This document shows, one piece after another, positions 63,621 to 64,000 of a DNA stretch of 64,000 nt (position 1 is its first letter; every line of letters starts with the position of its first letter). Origin of the DNA: Anaerolineales bacterium (GTDB lineage Bacteria > Chloroflexota > Anaerolineae > 4572-78 > J111). The position numbers and the translations under genes were made by a program. Location: contig JABTUK010000001.1 in NCBI GenBank assembly GCA_015075405.1, positions 124,001-188,000 of the forward strand. Direction: 5' to 3'. The notes beneath the pieces were generated by a model. It made no database searches. It saw only the letters and a program-made list of their open reading frames with translations, and had not been told where the DNA came from.

Positions 63621-64000
63621 CCGAAAAGCATTATCATACTTGTCAACATCGTGTCGAAACCGCTCAGCTAACACGCGGAAATGCTTAAACTGGCAGATGG
63701 TGTTTTCAACAATAATCCGGCCTCGGGCAAACTCCTGGTTGAGCAGTTTTTGTTCATCGGTCAGCGGTTGAAGTTTGGACTTCTTAAAAGGGATGATCAG
63801 GCTATGATCCGGTAAATCATCCTGAATCCCTTGATACCCCAAGTCACCGCCCACGCTGGTCTCTTTGGGGATTTTGGCCGCAGCGCCGGAATCGCTAAAA
63901 TGCTTGCGGTCGTGCTTGGAGCCAGGGCTGGACTGGCTCAGGTCCCGGACAATCCCCGCTTCATTGACGATGAACTGGGTTTTGCGGCTGTGCTGCTTCT
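63541..64000. mobile_element. IS5-type insertion sequence (partial, window edge)
   Basis: The VWA coding sequence is replaced near 63541 by an element with a minus-strand transposase that runs off the window. The left boundary is estimated from the loss of VWA similarity; the inverted repeat and target duplication cannot be confirmed without the other end. Confidence 0.6.
63561..64000 (-). CDS. IS5-like transposase, partial at its start
   Basis: 146 residues to the stop at 63561, open to the window edge. KTQFIVNEAGIVRDLSQSSP and KHDRKHFSDSG precede VGGDLGYQGI (second catalytic Asp) and RGRIIVENTICQFKHFRVLA (Glu), the IS5/DDE_Tnp_4 pattern. It is clearly different in sequence from the transposase at 13332, so it is a second element and not a copy. 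Confidence 0.75.
   Translation of the reverse strand, partial: KQHSRKTQFIVNEAGIVRDLSQSSPGSKHDRKHFSDSGAAAKIPKETSVGGDLGYQGIQDDLPDHSLIIPFKKSKLQPLTDEQKLLNQEFARGRIIVENTICQFKHFRVLAERFRHDVDKYDNAFRSVLAIVNPRIQKRGAAAAA

Noticed and set aside
1..64000. CRISPR arrays, tRNA or rRNA genes
   Set aside because: No regularly spaced direct repeats, cloverleaf or rRNA-like segments were noticed on reading; a covariance search would settle it.

Overview
The window looks like a defence and mobile-element island from a filamentous, Chloroflexota-like bacterium. This is inference, from the proline/threonine-rich stalk of an exported protein, abundant NB-ARC/TPR regulators, a DUF2637-plus-FtsK transfer module and mid-range base composition. 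No rRNA, tRNA or CRISPR array was seen. Almost everything is conflict-related or mobile, and at least six insertion sequences have landed in or between genes.

Layout. (1) 1-9213: an HNH nuclease and a uracil-DNA-glycosylase-like protein; an ASCH protein; then, from a consensus promoter with a palindrome between -35 and -10, a run encoding DUF4160, a DUF2442/XRE/IrrE-type protease, DUF4186, a radical SAM enzyme, a methyltransferase and a P-loop kinase; then a DUF4268 nuclease-like protein. (2) 9251-14280: a DUF3883 gene split by an IS4-like element with a perfect 10-bp target duplication, and an IS5-type element that sits exactly between the -35 and -10 of a consensus promoter. (3) 14349-18629: a ribbon-helix-helix protein, a structured leader ending in a terminator, DUF2637, and an FtsK/TraB-type translocase (transfer module). 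(4) 18771-27755: one of two paralogous about 500-residue proteins of unknown function, a graveyard of pseudogenes, and a decayed Wadjet locus (JetD intact, JetC broken by IS630 and IS1182 elements), plus the first 35 residues of a DUF1156 methylase. (5) 27803-35848: a catalytically inactive-looking long prokaryotic Argonaute with two downstream PD-(D/E)XK nucleases, and a SNF2 helicase with DUF3883. (6) 35849-45987: a structured intergenic region, the second paralog with one internal stop codon, STAND ATPases, a tiny exported Cys-ended peptide, TPR/NB-ARC and excisionase-type regulators, and a STAS protein.

(7) 46042-63620 is the most striking part. One plus-strand gene run encodes an effector-associated-domain/kinase-like protein, a HEAT-like protein, a band-7 protein, an E1, two RING-like zinc proteins, a TerY-C-like zinc protein, a membrane protein with a degenerate GGDEF domain, a YukD-like ubiquitin fold, an E2, two membrane-anchored JAB/MPN peptidases and a VWA protein. 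This is a bacterial version of the ubiquitin cascade with candidate E3 components. A short motif of the form I-K/R/T-L recurs in the flexible tails of most of its proteins. An IS3 element splits the GGDEF-like gene and another IS cuts the VWA gene, so this copy may be damaged.
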